Numbered from the stretch's first letter, positions 40,795 through 50,706 are shown. The stretch is DNA of 64,000 bases from Pasteurellaceae bacterium Orientalotternb1 (GCA_011455275.1 CP015028.1:2268911-2332910); one strand, 5' to 3'. Numbers and translations are program-made. The notes: a model not told the origin generated them from the sequence alone.

Positions 40795-42035
40795 TGCCAG
40801 ATTCCTTTTGCATCGACAATCCAGCGCTGTGGGGGTTGGGCGGTTTTGAACAGCTGATGATCGACCAATAGCACGGCAATATCGGCTTGCTGTAAAGCGG
40901 TGTGGAAGTCGGTCAGCGTGGCTTTGCCGTTTAGGCTCTCGGGCAAGGCGGTGATGTATGGCTCAACTGCCAGCAAGGTGCCTTGGTGCCAATCGGCGAG
41001 TTGTTCGGTGATCTGCAACGCAGGGCTGTGGCGGAGATCGTCCACATCGGCTTTGAACGCCAAGCCAAAACAAGCGATGGTGATGTCGCTCGGTTTGCGG
41101 TCGGTGGCGGAAGCACAGTCGGCAACGGCGAGTTTGATTTTATCTCGCAGCCATTGCGGTTTGTGATCGTTGATGTGGCGAGCGGTTTGGATCAAACAGC
41201 TCTGTTGAGGATCGAGCGAAACGATAAACCACGGATCAACGGCAATGCAATGCCCGCCCACGCCAGCTCCCGCTTGCAAAATATTGACTCGCGGGTGGCG
41301 GTTGGCAAGGGCGATTAGCTCCCACACGTTGATTTGGTGGCGGTCGCAAATCATCGACAATTCATTGGCAAAGGCGATATTCACATCACGAAAAGCATTT
41401 TCGGTTAGCTTACACATTTCAGCGGTGCGGCTATCGGTGGTCAGACATTCACCTTTTGCAAAAAGTTGGTACAAACTGACCGATTGTTCGCTACTCTCGG
41501 GGTTCAGCCCGCCAATAATGCGGTCGTTGTGGTAGATTTCTTGCATAATTTTGCCTGGCAGCACACGCTCGGGGCAGTAAGCGAAAAAGAGTTGATCGGT
41601 GAGATCAGGGCGTAATACCGTTAGCCATTCGGCAAGTTTTTCCGTGGTGCCAACAGGCGATGTCGATTCCAACACAATCAAATTTCCCGCCGCCAGCACG
41701 GGTGCAATGCGTTCAATCGCCGATCGGATATAACTCAAATCGGGCTGATGATCGGCTTGGAACGGCGTGGGCACGGCGATGATAAAGGCGTCTGCAGATT
41801 GCGGTTGAGTCGTTGCAAAAAATCGCCCAGAACTGACCGCTTGCTGCACCGCTTCCGCCAGCTGCGGCTCGTGAATGTGAATTTTGCCTTGGTTGAGTGT
41901 TTCCACCACTTGCGGGTTGCTGTCCACGCCAATCACCTTGCAACCACATTGGGCGAACACCGCCGCCGTGGGCAAACCGATATAGCCTAAGCCAATGATG
42001 GAAATACGTTTATTTTTTTTCATTTGTATAGACAT
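40791..42035 (-). CDS. wecC: UDP-N-acetyl-D-mannosamine dehydrogenase WecC
   Basis: Oxidises UDP-ManNAc to UDP-ManNAcA with NAD+, supplying the second ECA sugar. The 414-residue protein has the N-terminal NAD fold (IIGLGYIGLPTAAVFA), the central dehydrogenase domain with the catalytic-cysteine region GAGVGGHCIAVDPWF near residue 260 and the C-terminal UDP-binding domain (FKADVDDLRHSPALQI). An internal start at residue 5 is also possible. It follows wecB after 31 bases and overlaps wecD by 4. Confidence 0.94.
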   Translation of the reverse strand: MSIQMKKNKRISIIGLGYIGLPTAAVFAQCGCKVIGVDSNPQVVETLNQGKIHIHEPQLAEAVQQAVSSGRFFATTQPQSADAFIIAVPTPFQADHQPDLSYIRSAIERIAPVLAAGNLIVLESTSPVGTTEKLAEWLTVLRPDLTDQLFFAYCPERVLPGKIMQEIYHNDRIIGGLNPESSEQSVSLYQLFAKGECLTTDSRTAEMCKLTENAFRDVNIAFANELSMICDRHQINVWELIALANRHPRVNILQAGAGVGGHCIAVDPWFIVSLDPQQSCLIQTARHINDHKPQWLRDKIKLAVADCASATDRKPSDITIACFGLAFKADVDDLRHSPALQITEQLADWHQGTLLAVEPYITALPESLNGKATLTDFHTALQQADIAVLLVDHQLFKTAQPPQRWIVDAKGIWQ

Positions 42036-42066
42036 TCTAACTGTTGTAGCAACTGTGTTGCCACAA

Positions 42067-43206
42067 TCAATGGTTTTCTAAATTTTTCAAAATCCCCACC
42101 ACGCTTTCGCTTGTTTTGCCGTTGCCGTAGGGGCTGTGAGCTTGGGTCATTTGGTGGTACATCGTTTTGTTATGGAGCAGTTGATTGACCGCTTGGACGA
42201 TGTTGGCAGTTTGCGTGCCGACTAATTGCACCGAACCTGCGGCGATGGCTTCTGTGCGTTCAGTGGTTTCTCGCATCACCAACACAGGCGTGCCAAGGGC
42301 AGAGGCTTCTTCTTGAATGCCGCCTGAATCCGTCAGCACCAGATAGGCTTTGTCCATTAAATAGATAAACGGCAGATAATTCTGTGGTTCAAGCAAGAAA
42401 AGATTATCAACGCCCCTCAACAGTCGATGGACTGGCTCGGCGACTTGCGGGTTGAGATGCACAGGGAACACAATCTGTACATCGGGCTGCTGGCGGGCGA
42501 TTTCCAATAACGCCAGGCAGATCCGCTCAAAACCTTTGCCAAAATTTTCTCGCCGATGCCCCGTGACCAAAATCAGCTTCTTACCGTCATCTAAAAAGGG
42601 GTAACGGCGGGCAAGCTGTTCAGCAAGCGGTGGGTTTCGGCGGATTTTTTGCAAAGCGTTGAGCAGAGCATCAATCACGCTGTTGCCGACCACAAAAATC
42701 CGCTCGGCAGAGAGATTTTCCGCCAACAAATTCTGCTTGGCGGTTTCCGTTGGGGCAAAGTGATACGTCGCCAACACGCTGGTTAAACGGCGGTTGGCTT
42801 CTTCAGGAAACGGAGAATACAGCTCGTGGGTGCGTAGCCCCGCTTCGATGTGAGCGACAGGGATTTTTTGGTAAAAGCACGCCAAGGTTGTGGCAAACGT
42901 TGTGGTGGTATCGCCGTGTACCAGCACAATATCGGGGGAAAATGCGGTTAAGACCGCAGGTAATTCGAGCAGAATTTGTGCGGTAATTTCCGCCAAACTC
43001 TGCCCCGATTTCATAATGTTCAGATCGAAATCAGGCGTGATCGCAAATAAATCAAGCACTTGATCGAGCATTTGGCGATGCTGCCCCGTCACACACACTT
43101 TGGCATCAAAAGCGGGATCTTGGGCTAACGCCGCCACAATCGGCGACATTTTTATCGCTTCGGGGCGAGTGCCAAAGACACTTAACACCTTGATTTTACG
43201 CTGCAT
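42067..43206 (-). CDS. wecB: UDP-N-acetylglucosamine 2-epimerase WecB
   Basis: Converts UDP-GlcNAc to UDP-ManNAc, feeding WecC. From the ATG at 43206 the protein is 379 residues and starts [17 protein letters not shown], the usual WecB N-terminus. The conserved [29 protein letters not shown] and [11 protein letters not shown] segments are present. The start overlaps the end of wzzE by 11 bases; the upstream in-frame extension would lie inside wzzE and is not needed. Confidence 0.95.
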   Translation of the reverse strand: MQRKIKVLSVFGTRPEAIKMSPIVAALAQDPAFDAKVCVTGQHRQMLDQVLDLFAITPDFDLNIMKSGQSLAEITAQILLELPAVLTAFSPDIVLVHGDTTTTFATTLACFYQKIPVAHIEAGLRTHELYSPFPEEANRRLTSVLATYHFAPTETAKQNLLAENLSAERIFVVGNSVIDALLNALQKIRRNPPLAEQLARRYPFLDDGKKLILVTGHRRENFGKGFERICLALLEIARQQPDVQIVFPVHLNPQVAEPVHRLLRGVDNLFLLEPQNYLPFIYLMDKAYLVLTDSGGIQEEASALGTPVLVMRETTERTEAIAAGSVQLVGTQTANIVQAVNQLLHNKTMYHQMTQAHSPYGNGKTSESVVGILKNLENH

Positions 43207-43942
43207 TTCGGCGGAAGCTCGCAAGTGAAAGGGAAAATAAGCCAAGTAACAGACCGCTTGCCGCCCCGATCATCATCCATAAATTTCGCACAGGCGAATG
43301 GGGTTGAGTAGGCAGGCTCGGACTTTGTACTAAGCGATAGGCAATGAGTTTATCATCAAGCGGCTGCACCGATTTCATTAGGATCAGCTTTCCATTCCAG
43401 TCTTGTGCGGCGATGTGTGAGCCATTTTGAATTGCCCCTAAATTGGTTTCCGCCGCAATTTTCACTTGTTGGAACAGCACTTTCCATTGGCTGATCAGCT
43501 CGCCATTAAGTACCGCTCGGCTACGCAAATTGCTGTATTGAATAAATTCGTCCAACAGCGGTTTGGCGGTTTCAGGGTGGGCTAAGGTCAAATGCAGCTG
43601 CTGTGTTTTTTCCTCAAACTGAAACGCATTGGCAAGTTGCTCGGGCTGCATTTTTTCGGTCAAAAACTGTTTGATCACATCAGGTGAAGTGAGATTTCGT
43701 TTAAATTCGCCGTAGCTTTTTTCACTGAGCCATTGGTCAAATTGTTCGATTTTCTCACCGCTGATCAAACGGTAAGTACTGGCTAACGCATAGTAGTTGC
43801 CGAGTTCTTGAACGGTGGGTTGGTCGAATTGAGCGGTAGCTCGCCATTGTGGCGTTTGGGTTTCCGCTAAACCAAAACCAACCGCTGCACCAAGGACGAT
43901 ACAAGCGGTCAGTTTCGCTGCATTTTTTGCAAATCCCATCAT
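43196..43942 (-). CDS. wzzE: ECA chain-length regulator WzzE (short form)
   Basis: Polysaccharide co-polymerase that sets the length of ECA chains made by WzyE. The 248-residue protein has the Wzz plan, two membrane segments (about 10-27 and 222-242) around a periplasmic helical domain, but it is about 100 residues shorter than E. coli WzzE. Its N-terminal membrane segment region reads [11 protein letters not shown] and is a translated reverse USS (43901-43934). It overlaps wecA and wecB, consistent with one operon. Confidence 0.85.
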   Translation of the reverse strand: MMGFAKNAAKLTACIVLGAAVGFGLAETQTPQWRATAQFDQPTVQELGNYYALASTYRLISGEKIEQFDQWLSEKSYGEFKRNLTSPDVIKQFLTEKMQPEQLANAFQFEEKTQQLHLTLAHPETAKPLLDEFIQYSNLRSRAVLNGELISQWKVLFQQVKIAAETNLGAIQNGSHIAAQDWNGKLILMKSVQPLDDKLIAYRLVQSPSLPTQPHSPVRNLWMMIGAASGLLLGLFSLSLASFRRNAA

Positions 43943-45012
43943 GATTTCACACTCCCCTGTTTTTTACGCAAACGGCGTTTGTGGCGACGGACAAAACGGG
44001 TGATCCGCCATGCGTGCATAATCGAATAGGAATAGAGAAAAAACAGAGCGATAAAGCAGACGAACATTATCCATTGGTTCCAGTAATAGACTTCGCCTAA
44101 AATCCCGAAGCCCGCACAGAGTGCTGATCCGAAGGTAATCACCGCAAGGGCTTGGCGAGAAGTGAGTCCCGCTCGCATCATCAAATGGTGAATGTGTAAG
44201 CGGTCTGGACGGAACGGACTTTTGCCTTTTTTCAGGCGACGGAAAATAATCGCCACCATATCAATCAGCGGTACCGCAATCAGCCATAGCCCTGTGATTG
44301 GACTGATGGCGTGTCCTTGTCCTTGGGTACTAAGCAGCAAAATCCAGATAATCGTAAAACCGATCAGCGTACTGCCAGAATCGCCCATAAAGACTTTCCA
44401 CTTCGCCCCAAACAGGCTCAAATTGAACATTGCATAAGGCAGCAGCACGCAAATAATGCCGAAACACCAATACGCCAAGGTGTGCTGATTATCGAGCCAC
44501 ATCAAGATCCCGATGCCCGCAAAGCTAACGCTAGACAGCCCAGCCAACAAACCATCAATGCCGTCTATCATATTGAAAGCATTGATGATTCCGATGGTAA
44601 TAAACACCGTAACCACAATACCGATCGGTCCAAGCTCCAAACTAAATGGTGCAATAAGTTGCCCAAGGCTTGCGATCGACAACCCGCTATAAATCATTGC
44701 ACCTGCGAGTGCTGCTTGAATACTTGCACGCAGCAGTGGACTAATGTCAAAACGGTCATCCAAAACACCAATAAGCAGCAAAATGGTGACGGCGGTCAGA
44801 TAGAGTTCGGGGAAGGTCATCTGCTCCCACTGCATCAGATAAAAAGTGAGATTACCGAGAAAAAGGGCAATCCCGCCAATCAAGGGAATCACACCCTGAT
44901 GGCGTTTGCGGAAATTCGGTTTATCGACTAAACCAATCCACTTTGCTACGGGACGCATTACAATCAATGTTGTGAATGAGACAATAATGACGGAGAGAAA
45001 AGTAAGCCACAT
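43939..45012 (-). CDS. wecA: Undecaprenyl-phosphate GlcNAc-1-phosphate transferase WecA
   Basis: Starts ECA (and often O-antigen) assembly by placing GlcNAc-1-phosphate on undecaprenyl phosphate at the inner membrane. The 357-residue protein has about eleven membrane segments and the family motifs VDKPNFRKRHQG, GVLDDRFDIS (DDxxD region), NAFNMIDGIDGL, FMGDSGSTLIG and the basic HIHHLMMR loop. It is the first gene of the cluster and is divergent from hemL, so the operon promoter should lie in 45013-45162. Confidence 0.95.
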   Translation of the reverse strand: MWLTFLSVIIVSFTTLIVMRPVAKWIGLVDKPNFRKRHQGVIPLIGGIALFLGNLTFYLMQWEQMTFPELYLTAVTILLLIGVLDDRFDISPLLRASIQAALAGAMIYSGLSIASLGQLIAPFSLELGPIGIVVTVFITIGIINAFNMIDGIDGLLAGLSSVSFAGIGILMWLDNQHTLAYWCFGIICVLLPYAMFNLSLFGAKWKVFMGDSGSTLIGFTIIWILLLSTQGQGHAISPITGLWLIAVPLIDMVAIIFRRLKKGKSPFRPDRLHIHHLMMRAGLTSRQALAVITFGSALCAGFGILGEVYYWNQWIMFVCFIALFFLYSYSIMHAWRITRFVRRHKRRLRKKQGSVKS

Positions 45013-45162
45013 CGTTTTCGCTTGTCCTAAAAATCACCGATAAAATTGCTGCGAAGCATAACATAACCGCAAAAACTCTCAATTTTTTTCCGCTTGGCAA
45101 CAAGGATTTTCAATGTTTTTTACAGTACAATGTGAGCAATTTTATTAAATTAAGGATTTTCT

Positions 45163-46449
45163 ATGATTTCATCTCAATCTCTCTTTGAAAAAGCCCAAAA
45201 AGTGATCCCAGGGGGCGTGAACTCGCCCGTGCGTGCGTTTAAAGGCGTGGGCGGCACCCCCGTGTTTATCGAAAGTGCTAAAGGGGCGTATATCACCGAC
45301 AGCGAAGGCAAGCGTTACATTGACTATGTTGGCTCGTGGGGGCCGATGGTACTTGGGCATAATCACCCTGCGATTATCGATGCAGTGTTAAAAGCCGTGC
45401 CAAACGGCTTGAGCTTTGGGGCACCGACCGCCATTGAAATTGAACTCGCTGAACTGGTATGTAAACTCGTGCCGTCCATTGAAATGGTACGAATGGTCAG
45501 CTCGGGGACGGAAGCCACAATGTCAGCGATCCGCTTGGCACGTGGCTATACAGGCAGAGACAAAATCATCAAATTTGAAGGCTGCTACCACGGGCATTCC
45601 GATTCGCTCTTGGTGAAAGCGGGTTCGGGGGCATTAACCCTTGGTCAGCCAAGCTCCCCTGGGGTGCCTGAAGATTTCGCCAAGCATACACTCACCTGCG
45701 AATATAACAATTTAGATTCCGTCAAACTGGCGTTTGAGCAATACCCGAACGACATCGCCTGCTTAATTATTGAACCCGTGGCAGGCAATATGAACTGCAT
45801 TCCACCAAAAGACGGCTTCCTACAAGGCTTGCGTGAGCTTTGCACCCAATACGGTGCGGTGTTTATCATCGATGAAGTGATGACAGGTTTCCGTGTCGCT
45901 CTCGGCGGGGCACAGACTTACTACGGTGTGACACCTGATCTCACCACCCTCGGTAAAATCATCGGTGGCGGTATGCCAGTGGGGGCATTCGGCGGGAAAA
46001 AAGAGATTATGGAATTTATCGCCCCAACAGGCCCTGTGTACCAAGCAGGTACGTTATCAGGCAACCCAATTGCCATGTCTGCAGGCTTGGCGTGCTTAAC
46101 CGAACTCGCGAAAGACGGCAGTGAGCAACTGCTCGCGACAAAAACCAAAACCTTGGCGGAAGGCTTCAAAGCCTTGGCGGACAAGCACGGCATTCCGCTC
46201 ACGGTGCAATATGTTGGCGGTATGTTCGGCTTATTTTTCACCCCTCAAGATCGCATTGAAAGCTATCAAGATGTCATAAAATGCGATGTGCAAGCCTTCA
46301 ACACGTTCTTCCATAAAATGTTGGAAAAAGGCGTTTACCTCGCCCCGTCAGCCTTTGAAGCGGGCTTTATGTCGCTCGCTCACTCTGATGAAGACATCAC
46401 CTTTACTCTAGAAATGGCAGACCAAGCCTTTGCGGAGATGAGAAGCTAA
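45163..46449 (+). CDS. hemL: Glutamate-1-semialdehyde aminotransferase
   Basis: PLP enzyme that makes 5-aminolevulinate from glutamate-1-semialdehyde, the entry step of haem synthesis by the C5 route. The 428-residue protein is a class III aminotransferase with [31 protein letters not shown] and the PLP lysine in [17 protein letters not shown]. An AAGGA ribosome-binding site precedes the ATG at 45163. hemB, the next step, is elsewhere in the window (58665-59690). Confidence 0.97.
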   Translation: MISSQSLFEKAQKVIPGGVNSPVRAFKGVGGTPVFIESAKGAYITDSEGKRYIDYVGSWGPMVLGHNHPAIIDAVLKAVPNGLSFGAPTAIEIELAELVCKLVPSIEMVRMVSSGTEATMSAIRLARGYTGRDKIIKFEGCYHGHSDSLLVKAGSGALTLGQPSSPGVPEDFAKHTLTCEYNNLDSVKLAFEQYPNDIACLIIEPVAGNMNCIPPKDGFLQGLRELCTQYGAVFIIDEVMTGFRVALGGAQTYYGVTPDLTTLGKIIGGGMPVGAFGGKKEIMEFIAPTGPVYQAGTLSGNPIAMSAGLACLTELAKDGSEQLLATKTKTLAEGFKALADKHGIPLTVQYVGGMFGLFFTPQDRIESYQDVIKCDVQAFNTFFHKMLEKGVYLAPSAFEAGFMSLAHSDEDITFTLEMADQAFAEMRS

Positions 46450-46463
46450 CAAGCGGTCAGATT

Positions 46464-46506
46464 TTGGCAAGATTTTACCAATTCAAAAAAATCTGCCAAT
46501 TTTCTG
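46464..46506 (+). terminator. Hairpin after hemL
   Basis: TTGGCAAGATTTT (from 46464) pairs with AAAATCTGCCAA (ending about 46500) with one bulge, followed by a short T-run. It is built from USS tail sequence. An extended -10 (TGCTACAAT, around 46505-46513) for menD follows directly. Confidence 0.5.
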
Positions 46507-46548
46507 CTACAATTTCGCTATTTTGGATTTGATAGGAAAGAGATAAAA

Positions 46549-48255
46549 ATGAACACAAGCACTTTCAATCGCAGTTGGGCAAGAGTGGTGTTGAATGCGT
46601 TGCTACGCTATGGTGTAAAGCATTTCTGCATCGCTCCAGGTTCCCGCTCTACGCCGCTCACCCTTGAAGCCTTGCATTTGCAAACTCAAAACGTTGCGGA
46701 GTGCCACAGCCATTTTGATGAGCGTGGGCTTGGCTTTTTTGCGTTAGGTTTGGCGAAAGCAACTCAAGCTCCCGTGGCGATTATCGTCACCTCTGGCACG
46801 GCGGCGGCAAATCTCCTGCCTGCGGTGATTGAAGCGAGCCTAACTCACGAAAAAGTGATTGTGCTTTCGGCGGATCGTCCACCTGAATTAATTGGCTGCG
46901 GGGCAAACCAAGCTATCGATCAGCAAAATTTGTTCGGGAACTACCCGCTTGTGAATCTCAACCTACCGAAACCCAATGCGAATTTCAGCCCGAATTGGCT
47001 GATTGCGACCGTGGAACAAGCCTGTACCAAACAGGCGGAGCAAGGCGGTGTCTTGCATTTCAATTTGCCGTTTGCCGAACCGTTATACGATGCCGATGAA
47101 GCCGCAATTGGGCAAGATCCTTGGCTGATGCCGATCCAGCGTTGGTTAAATCAACCGAAAGCAAAATGGATCGACCAACAAGCGACTCAAAAAGATGTGC
47201 TTATGCACGAAAATTGGGACTATTGGCGAACAAAACGGGGCGTGGTCGTAGTTGGGAAACTGCCACTTGAGCAAGGAATGGGCTTAAAACTGTGGGCAGA
47301 AACGCTCGGTTGGTGTTTGATTAGTGATGTGCAGTCGGGCATTGAAGCCAGCCTGCCATTTGCAGACGTGTGGCTGTCAAACAAAACCGTTGAGCAACGT
47401 TTATTGCAAGCGGATATTGTGATCCAATTCGGTTCGCAAATCGTCAGCAAACGGGTGAACCAATTCCTGTCGGCTTTCCAAGGGGAATATTGGCTGGTTG
47501 AGCAATCAAAAGACTATCTCAACCCGTTCGCTCACCCGCAAACCCGTTTTATCGCCAAGGCTCACCACTTCACTCGTGTGCATCCACCGCTTCGACAAAA
47601 ACCGTGGTTGCTTGAACCGCTTGCCTTATCACAATTCTGTGCAGGATTTATCGAGCAACAAATCGGTGGCAATTTAAACGAAGCGGGCTTGGCACATCAT
47701 ATCGAACGGGTACTTCCCGCCAACGGCAATCTGTTTTTAGGTAACAGCTTATTTGTCCGCTTGGTCGATGCACTATGCAAATTGCCTGAAGGCTACCCTG
47801 TTTATACCAACCGTGGTGCAAGCGGCATTGACGGCTTAATTGCCACAATGGCAGGTGTCGCAAAAGGATCAGGTGTACCAACGGTTGCGGTGATCGGCGA
47901 CATTTCCGCCTTACACGATCTCAACTCCCTTGCGTTATTGAAACAAATCAGCCAACCGACTATTCTGTTTATCATCAACAACAACGGCGGGGCGATTTTC
48001 GATATGCTGCCAGTGGATAAACAAGCGAAAGACAAATTCTACCGCTTATCGCACAATCTGGAATTTTCGCAAGTCACCACCATGTTCGGCTTAGAATACA
48101 TTCGTCCCTACACTTGGGCAGATCTGAATACCAAGCTGAAACAAGCCTACGTTCGCAAAGGCGTAACTTTAGTGGAAATCAAAGTGAACGACCAAGAAGG
48201 CAGCAACTTGTATAAATCATTGCTTGAACAGATTTCACGAGCCTCTATCGACTAA
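46549..48255 (+). CDS. menD: SEPHCHC synthase MenD
   Basis: Thiamine-diphosphate enzyme that joins isochorismate and 2-oxoglutarate in menaquinone synthesis. The 568-residue protein begins NRSWARVVLNALLRYGVKHF, has HFDERGLGFFALGLA with the ThDP-activating glutamate region, TSGTAAANLLPAV, and the C-terminal ThDP-Mg motif GDISALHDLNSL...NNNGGAIF. menH starts on the last base of the stop codon, so the two are coupled. Menaquinone would serve the fumarate reductase and nitrite reductase pathways encoded nearby. Confidence 0.96.
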   Translation: MNTSTFNRSWARVVLNALLRYGVKHFCIAPGSRSTPLTLEALHLQTQNVAECHSHFDERGLGFFALGLAKATQAPVAIIVTSGTAAANLLPAVIEASLTHEKVIVLSADRPPELIGCGANQAIDQQNLFGNYPLVNLNLPKPNANFSPNWLIATVEQACTKQAEQGGVLHFNLPFAEPLYDADEAAIGQDPWLMPIQRWLNQPKAKWIDQQATQKDVLMHENWDYWRTKRGVVVVGKLPLEQGMGLKLWAETLGWCLISDVQSGIEASLPFADVWLSNKTVEQRLLQADIVIQFGSQIVSKRVNQFLSAFQGEYWLVEQSKDYLNPFAHPQTRFIAKAHHFTRVHPPLRQKPWLLEPLALSQFCAGFIEQQIGGNLNEAGLAHHIERVLPANGNLFLGNSLFVRLVDALCKLPEGYPVYTNRGASGIDGLIATMAGVAKGSGVPTVAVIGDISALHDLNSLALLKQISQPTILFIINNNGGAIFDMLPVDKQAKDKFYRLSHNLEFSQVTTMFGLEYIRPYTWADLNTKLKQAYVRKGVTLVEIKVNDQEGSNLYKSLLEQISRASID

Positions 48256-49034
48256 TGCTCGGCTATCAATGGTACGCAACAGCGGGCAAGCCCGTGGTTT
48301 TTCTGCACGGCTTGCTCGGCTCCCTACACGACTGGGTAAGCACCTTTGCTCATTTGCAAAACTTTGCGGGAATCCGACCGCTTGCGTTCGATCTCCCTTG
48401 CCACGCCACAAGCCAAGGACTCTCTTGCCACAGTTTTTCTGACTTCCGCCAACAGCTGCATTCAACTTTAGCCACGTTAATCGATGAACCCTTTTGGCTA
48501 GTTGGTTACTCTCTGGGTGGGCGGCTGGCGTTGGATTATACCTTTCATCAACCGAACCCCAACTTACTCGGCACTATCGTGGAAGGAGCAAATATCGGCT
48601 TGCGAGCAGAAGCCGAACGCCACGTTCGCTGGCAAAATGATCGAGCGTGGGCAGAACGTTTCCGCACAGAGCCGATGCAGGAAGTGTTGGCGGATTGGTA
48701 TCGCCAGCCCGTTTTTGCCGATTTAACAGATGACAAACGGTCAGTTTTAATCGAAAAACGGCAACAGAACGATGGCAAGAAAATCGCAAATATGTTGGAA
48801 GCCACTAGCTTGGCAAAACAGCCCGATTTTCGCCAACAAATGTGGCAAAATATTCATTTTTTGATCGGCGAGCGAGATCATAAATTTCGCCAAATGGCAG
48901 AACAAAACGCCTTGCCGCATCGTTTGATCGCTCAAGCGGGACACAATGCCCATTGGGAAAACCCAACGGATTTTGCCACTCAACTGATTCACATCATAGA
49001 AGGAAAGTACAATGGCACTGCATCGTTGCCCTGA
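48255..49034 (+). CDS. menH: SHCHC synthase MenH
   Basis: Alpha/beta-hydrolase-fold enzyme that removes pyruvate from the MenD product. The 259-residue protein has the oxyanion motif FLHGLLGS, the nucleophile elbow GYSLGGR and the C-terminal histidine in AGHNAHWE. The ATG at 48255 overlaps the menD stop (TAATG). The last 23 bases overlap the start of a small zinc-ribbon gene. A USS is translated near residue 35. Confidence 0.9.
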   Translation: MLGYQWYATAGKPVVFLHGLLGSLHDWVSTFAHLQNFAGIRPLAFDLPCHATSQGLSCHSFSDFRQQLHSTLATLIDEPFWLVGYSLGGRLALDYTFHQPNPNLLGTIVEGANIGLRAEAERHVRWQNDRAWAERFRTEPMQEVLADWYRQPVFADLTDDKRSVLIEKRQQNDGKKIANMLEATSLAKQPDFRQQMWQNIHFLIGERDHKFRQMAEQNALPHRLIAQAGHNAHWENPTDFATQLIHIIEGKYNGTASLP

Positions 49035-49242
49035 ATGCCACAAAAAAATCAGTGACAGTGCGGAAATTTGCGTTCACTGCGGTTTCTCCTTTCGTGCCGC
49101 TGATTTAGAAATCTACAAACAAAAACTGGAACAACGCCGCCTGCACAACCAAGAAACCAACCGCAAAAGCGTCAAACTGCATTTGATTTGGTTGGCGATT
49201 TTTGCGTTGGTGATTGCCATCGCCAGTTTCCTTCAACACTAA
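49012..49242 (+). CDS. Small zinc-ribbon membrane protein
   Basis: A 76-residue protein with an N-terminal zinc ribbon (CPEC and CVHC, residues about 6-25), a charged helical stretch and one C-terminal membrane segment (about 55-74). It overlaps menH by 23 bases and shares its terminator, so it is likely expressed with the men genes. Its ribosome-binding site AGGAAAG lies inside menH. The family is a common double-cysteine zinc ribbon with no assigned role; I do not claim a function in menaquinone synthesis. Confidence 0.75.
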   Translation: MALHRCPECHKKISDSAEICVHCGFSFRAADLEIYKQKLEQRRLHNQETNRKSVKLHLIWLAIFALVIAIASFLQH

Positions 49243-49245
49243 ACA

Positions 49246-49274
49246 AAAACAGCGACCGAAGTCGCTGTTTTTTA
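49246..49274 (+). terminator. Rho-independent terminator of the men operon
   Basis: AAAACAGCGAC (49246-49256) pairs with GTCGCTGTTTT (49261-49271) around CGAA, with T-runs suited to both strands; it can also serve comEA. Confidence 0.9.
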
Positions 49275-49284
49275 TCAGAAAAAA

Positions 49285-49815
49285 TTAGAAACTAACTGCC
49301 CCTTTGAGCTTCTCAAGGGTTGCTTCTCCAATGCCTGACACATTCGCTAACTCTTTGAGATCTTTGATTTTGCCGTTTTTAGTGCGGTAGTCAATAATCG
49401 CCTGAGCTTTTGCTTCACCAATACCATTTAAGGTTTGCAAAGTTTTAGCATCCGCCGTATTGATATTTACTTTAGCTGTTTTCTTCGCTTTTTCTTTAGT
49501 TGCTAAAGCCTGCTCTTTTGTTTTTGTTACACTTTCTTTTACTTCTTTCACTTTTTCAGACGCTGCTGATTTTGCAGAAGTAACCGCTTGTTTCGGCTCT
49601 GTCATCGTTTTTTGTGCAGAATCTTTTGCTCCCGCCATTTTCTCGCTGGCTGTTTTTGCAGAATTTTTCACGGAAGTGACCGCTTGTTTGCCTGTTTCAA
49701 CGGTTTGCGTTGCACTGTCTTTCAACATCATGTTTGGCGTTGTGGTTTCTGCAAAAGTGGCTGACGAAATCGCCATTGCAATACCGAGTGTTAAAAATGA
49801 TTTTAATGATTTCAT
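49285..49815 (-). CDS. comEA: Competence DNA-binding protein, ComEA type
   Basis: Periplasmic DNA-binding protein expected to help pull DNA through the outer membrane in natural transformation. The 176-residue protein has a signal peptide (about 1-22, ending TFA), a lysine- and alanine-rich middle (about 30-112) and a C-terminal pair of helix-hairpin-helix motifs (LNGIGEAKAQAI and VSGIGEATLEKL). The middle region is longer than in many ComEA proteins and contains KQAVTS twice, each encoded by a USS. It is convergent with the men operon and separate from frdD. Confidence 0.85.
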   Translation of the reverse strand: MKSLKSFLTLGIAMAISSATFAETTTPNMMLKDSATQTVETGKQAVTSVKNSAKTASEKMAGAKDSAQKTMTEPKQAVTSAKSAASEKVKEVKESVTKTKEQALATKEKAKKTAKVNINTADAKTLQTLNGIGEAKAQAIIDYRTKNGKIKDLKELANVSGIGEATLEKLKGAVSF

Positions 49816-49904
49816 TTAAGTTCCTTATAAAAATGAATGGAAATGCCTGACTAAGACTGATTCTCTCAAACAAAGTTCCAAGTTCATTTGGCATTATATT
49901 CTAA

Positions 49905-49942
49905 AAATAAAAACGGCTCTTCGTTAACCCAAGAGCCGTTTT
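49905..49942 (-). terminator. Rho-independent terminator of frdABCD
   Basis: AAAACGGCTCTT (49910-49921) pairs perfectly with AAGAGCCGTTTT (49931-49942); the minus strand continues TATTTTTAG. It lies 16 bases after frdD. Confidence 0.9.
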
Positions 49943-49958
49943 AATATGAATACAATAA

Positions 49959-50303
49959 TTACAGATTAAATACTGCAAATAACACTAATACACTGTAAAG
50001 CATTGATAATCCGTAGAAAATCCAACCACCTGCTGGCACGTGTACTTTGAAATCGTGCAAGCCGAGATGAACGCGGTGCATACCACACCACATTGGGAAA
50101 ATCAGTAACGCAAGAATAGCGAGTTTACCGATCCAAGTGTGTGCAAATGCCACGATGTTCTCTGGGGTGATTAAACCAAATGGCAATAAGAAGCCTAAAA
50201 TCAGCACTAATACTGGGAAGAAAATCGCACTAATTGCCCCGCCAGCACCGAAAAGTAACCAAACAGCAGGTTCATTTGAACGTTTTGGGTTAAGTTTATC
50301 CAT
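49959..50303 (-). CDS. frdD: Fumarate reductase membrane subunit D
   Basis: One of two membrane anchors that bind menaquinol for fumarate reductase. The 114-residue protein has three membrane segments (about 17-45, 57-80 and 95-113) and the conserved [11 protein letters not shown]. It follows frdC by 10 bases and ends the operon. Confidence 0.95.
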   Translation of the reverse strand: MDKLNPKRSNEPAVWLLFGAGGAISAIFFPVLVLILGFLLPFGLITPENIVAFAHTWIGKLAILALLIFPMWCGMHRVHLGLHDFKVHVPAGGWIFYGLSMLYSVLVLFAVFNL

Positions 50304-50313
50304 TTTTCGCTCC

Positions 50314-50706
50314 CTATACTAAAATCAAGGCAAGAAGGCTAACGACAGCGGTAATGCCCCAGAACACCTGTGATACTAATTTCACATTGATGCGTTCATT
50401 TTTAACAATGATATTCATCATTTGCGGTGCCATATTGAAGAAGGTAAAGCTATTCAATAATACTGCACCTAAGGTAATGATATTTAAAATGACCACTAAT
50501 GGATTTTGTAAGAAGCTCACAAAGCTACTTTCAAAGGTGTTATTCCCAAGGCAAACTAAGCCGTAGAATAATTCTAAACAGAACCAAATGGTTGGTACTG
50601 CGGTGCTTTCACGCAACACATAGAATTTGTAAAAATCCAACTTTTTCCACCAAGTTGGTGTAACTTCACGCACATATTTTTTGCGTTTACTTGCTACTGT
50701 TGTCAT
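50314..50706 (-). CDS. frdC: Fumarate reductase membrane subunit C
   Basis: Membrane anchor of fumarate reductase, with FrdD forming the quinol site. The 130-residue protein has three membrane segments and the N-terminal [20 protein letters not shown] typical of FrdC. It lies 12 bases after frdB. Confidence 0.95.
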   Translation of the reverse strand: MTTVASKRKKYVREVTPTWWKKLDFYKFYVLRESTAVPTIWFCLELFYGLVCLGNNTFESSFVSFLQNPLVVILNIITLGAVLLNSFTFFNMAPQMMNIIVKNERINVKLVSQVFWGITAVVSLLALILV

